Part shown: one piece after another, positions 63,930 to 64,000 of the stretch | Layout of the letters: the number at the start of each line of letters is the position of its first letter | Position numbering within the stretch: position 1 is the stretch's first letter | NCBI GenBank assembly: GCA_963978895.1 | Contig: OZ022247.1 | Span: 2,301,369-2,365,368 of the forward strand | From: Erpobdella octoculata | Lineage: Eukaryota; Annelida; Clitellata; Hirudinida; Erpobdellidae | Direction of reading: 5' to 3' | DNA length: 64,000 bases | Notes under the pieces: generated by a model | What the model was told of the DNA's origin: nothing | The model's database searches: none | The model's input: the letters and a program-made list of their open reading frames with translations, nothing else | Translations under genes and position numbers: made by a program

Positions 63930-64000
63930 TATGTCTGTATGTATGTATATACGTTAGCAATTTCACATAACGCGGTGGCCGCGGTGGTCAGCAGTTGATC

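Overview
The window is nuclear DNA from an AT-rich, intron-rich invertebrate animal. A lophotrochozoan such as an annelid or mollusc is plausible, but the sequence does not settle the taxon. The grounds are spliced genes with GT..AG introns of about 100 to 1500 bp, animal-type proteins (epsin, a CLK/LAMMER kinase, LRR-Ig surface proteins, a Ly6-type exon), many transposon families, tRNA-derived SINEs and exceptionally long trinucleotide microsatellites. There are no operons, bacterial signals or CRISPR arrays.

Layout. 1-12 kb is mostly microsatellite and minisatellite around two minus-strand exons of an unrecognised membrane protein. It holds a perfect array of about 380 TAC triplets (3.9-5.04 kb), a 5'-truncated LINE with a restriction-like endonuclease flanked on both sides by TAC-type repeats (8.3-9.5 kb), and a hAT-like element with an 8-bp target duplication (9.85-10.88 kb). 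13.7-24.4 kb holds a CLK/LAMMER protein kinase on the minus strand. I could join 14 exons whose phases all agree, giving about 1614 residues, most of them one huge Ser/Arg-rich exon. 24.7-29.2 kb is a non-autonomous hAT element with perfect 8-bp target duplications, into which a Ty3/gypsy retrotransposon with identical LTRs has inserted. That retrotransposon has an open gag-pol frame but lacks most of reverse transcriptase and RNase H. 31.0-35.8 kb is a complete epsin gene (six coding exons, about 590 residues).

39-58 kb is a duplicated block. Two paralogous LRR-Ig genes (39.3-41.4 and 52.75-54.7 kb) share upstream sequence, downstream hairpins and a SINE. The spacer between them is packed with a PIF/Harbinger remnant, a P-element/THAP9-like transposase pseudogene split by a hAT element and by a dispersed repeat, and an apparently complete LINE with intact ORF1 and ORF2. 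Past the second copy lie a terminal exon of a GPI-type Ly6 protein and a Ser/Thr-rich mucin-like gene built of 33-bp repeats. Several proteins in this half end in a short hydrophobic tail, which suggests a cluster of surface or GPI-anchored proteins. The last 3 kb holds GA and GAT/GAC arrays and a hAT transposase fragment.

Exon joins were made by eye from splice signals and reading-frame phase. Family assignments rest on recognised motifs, not on database searches.
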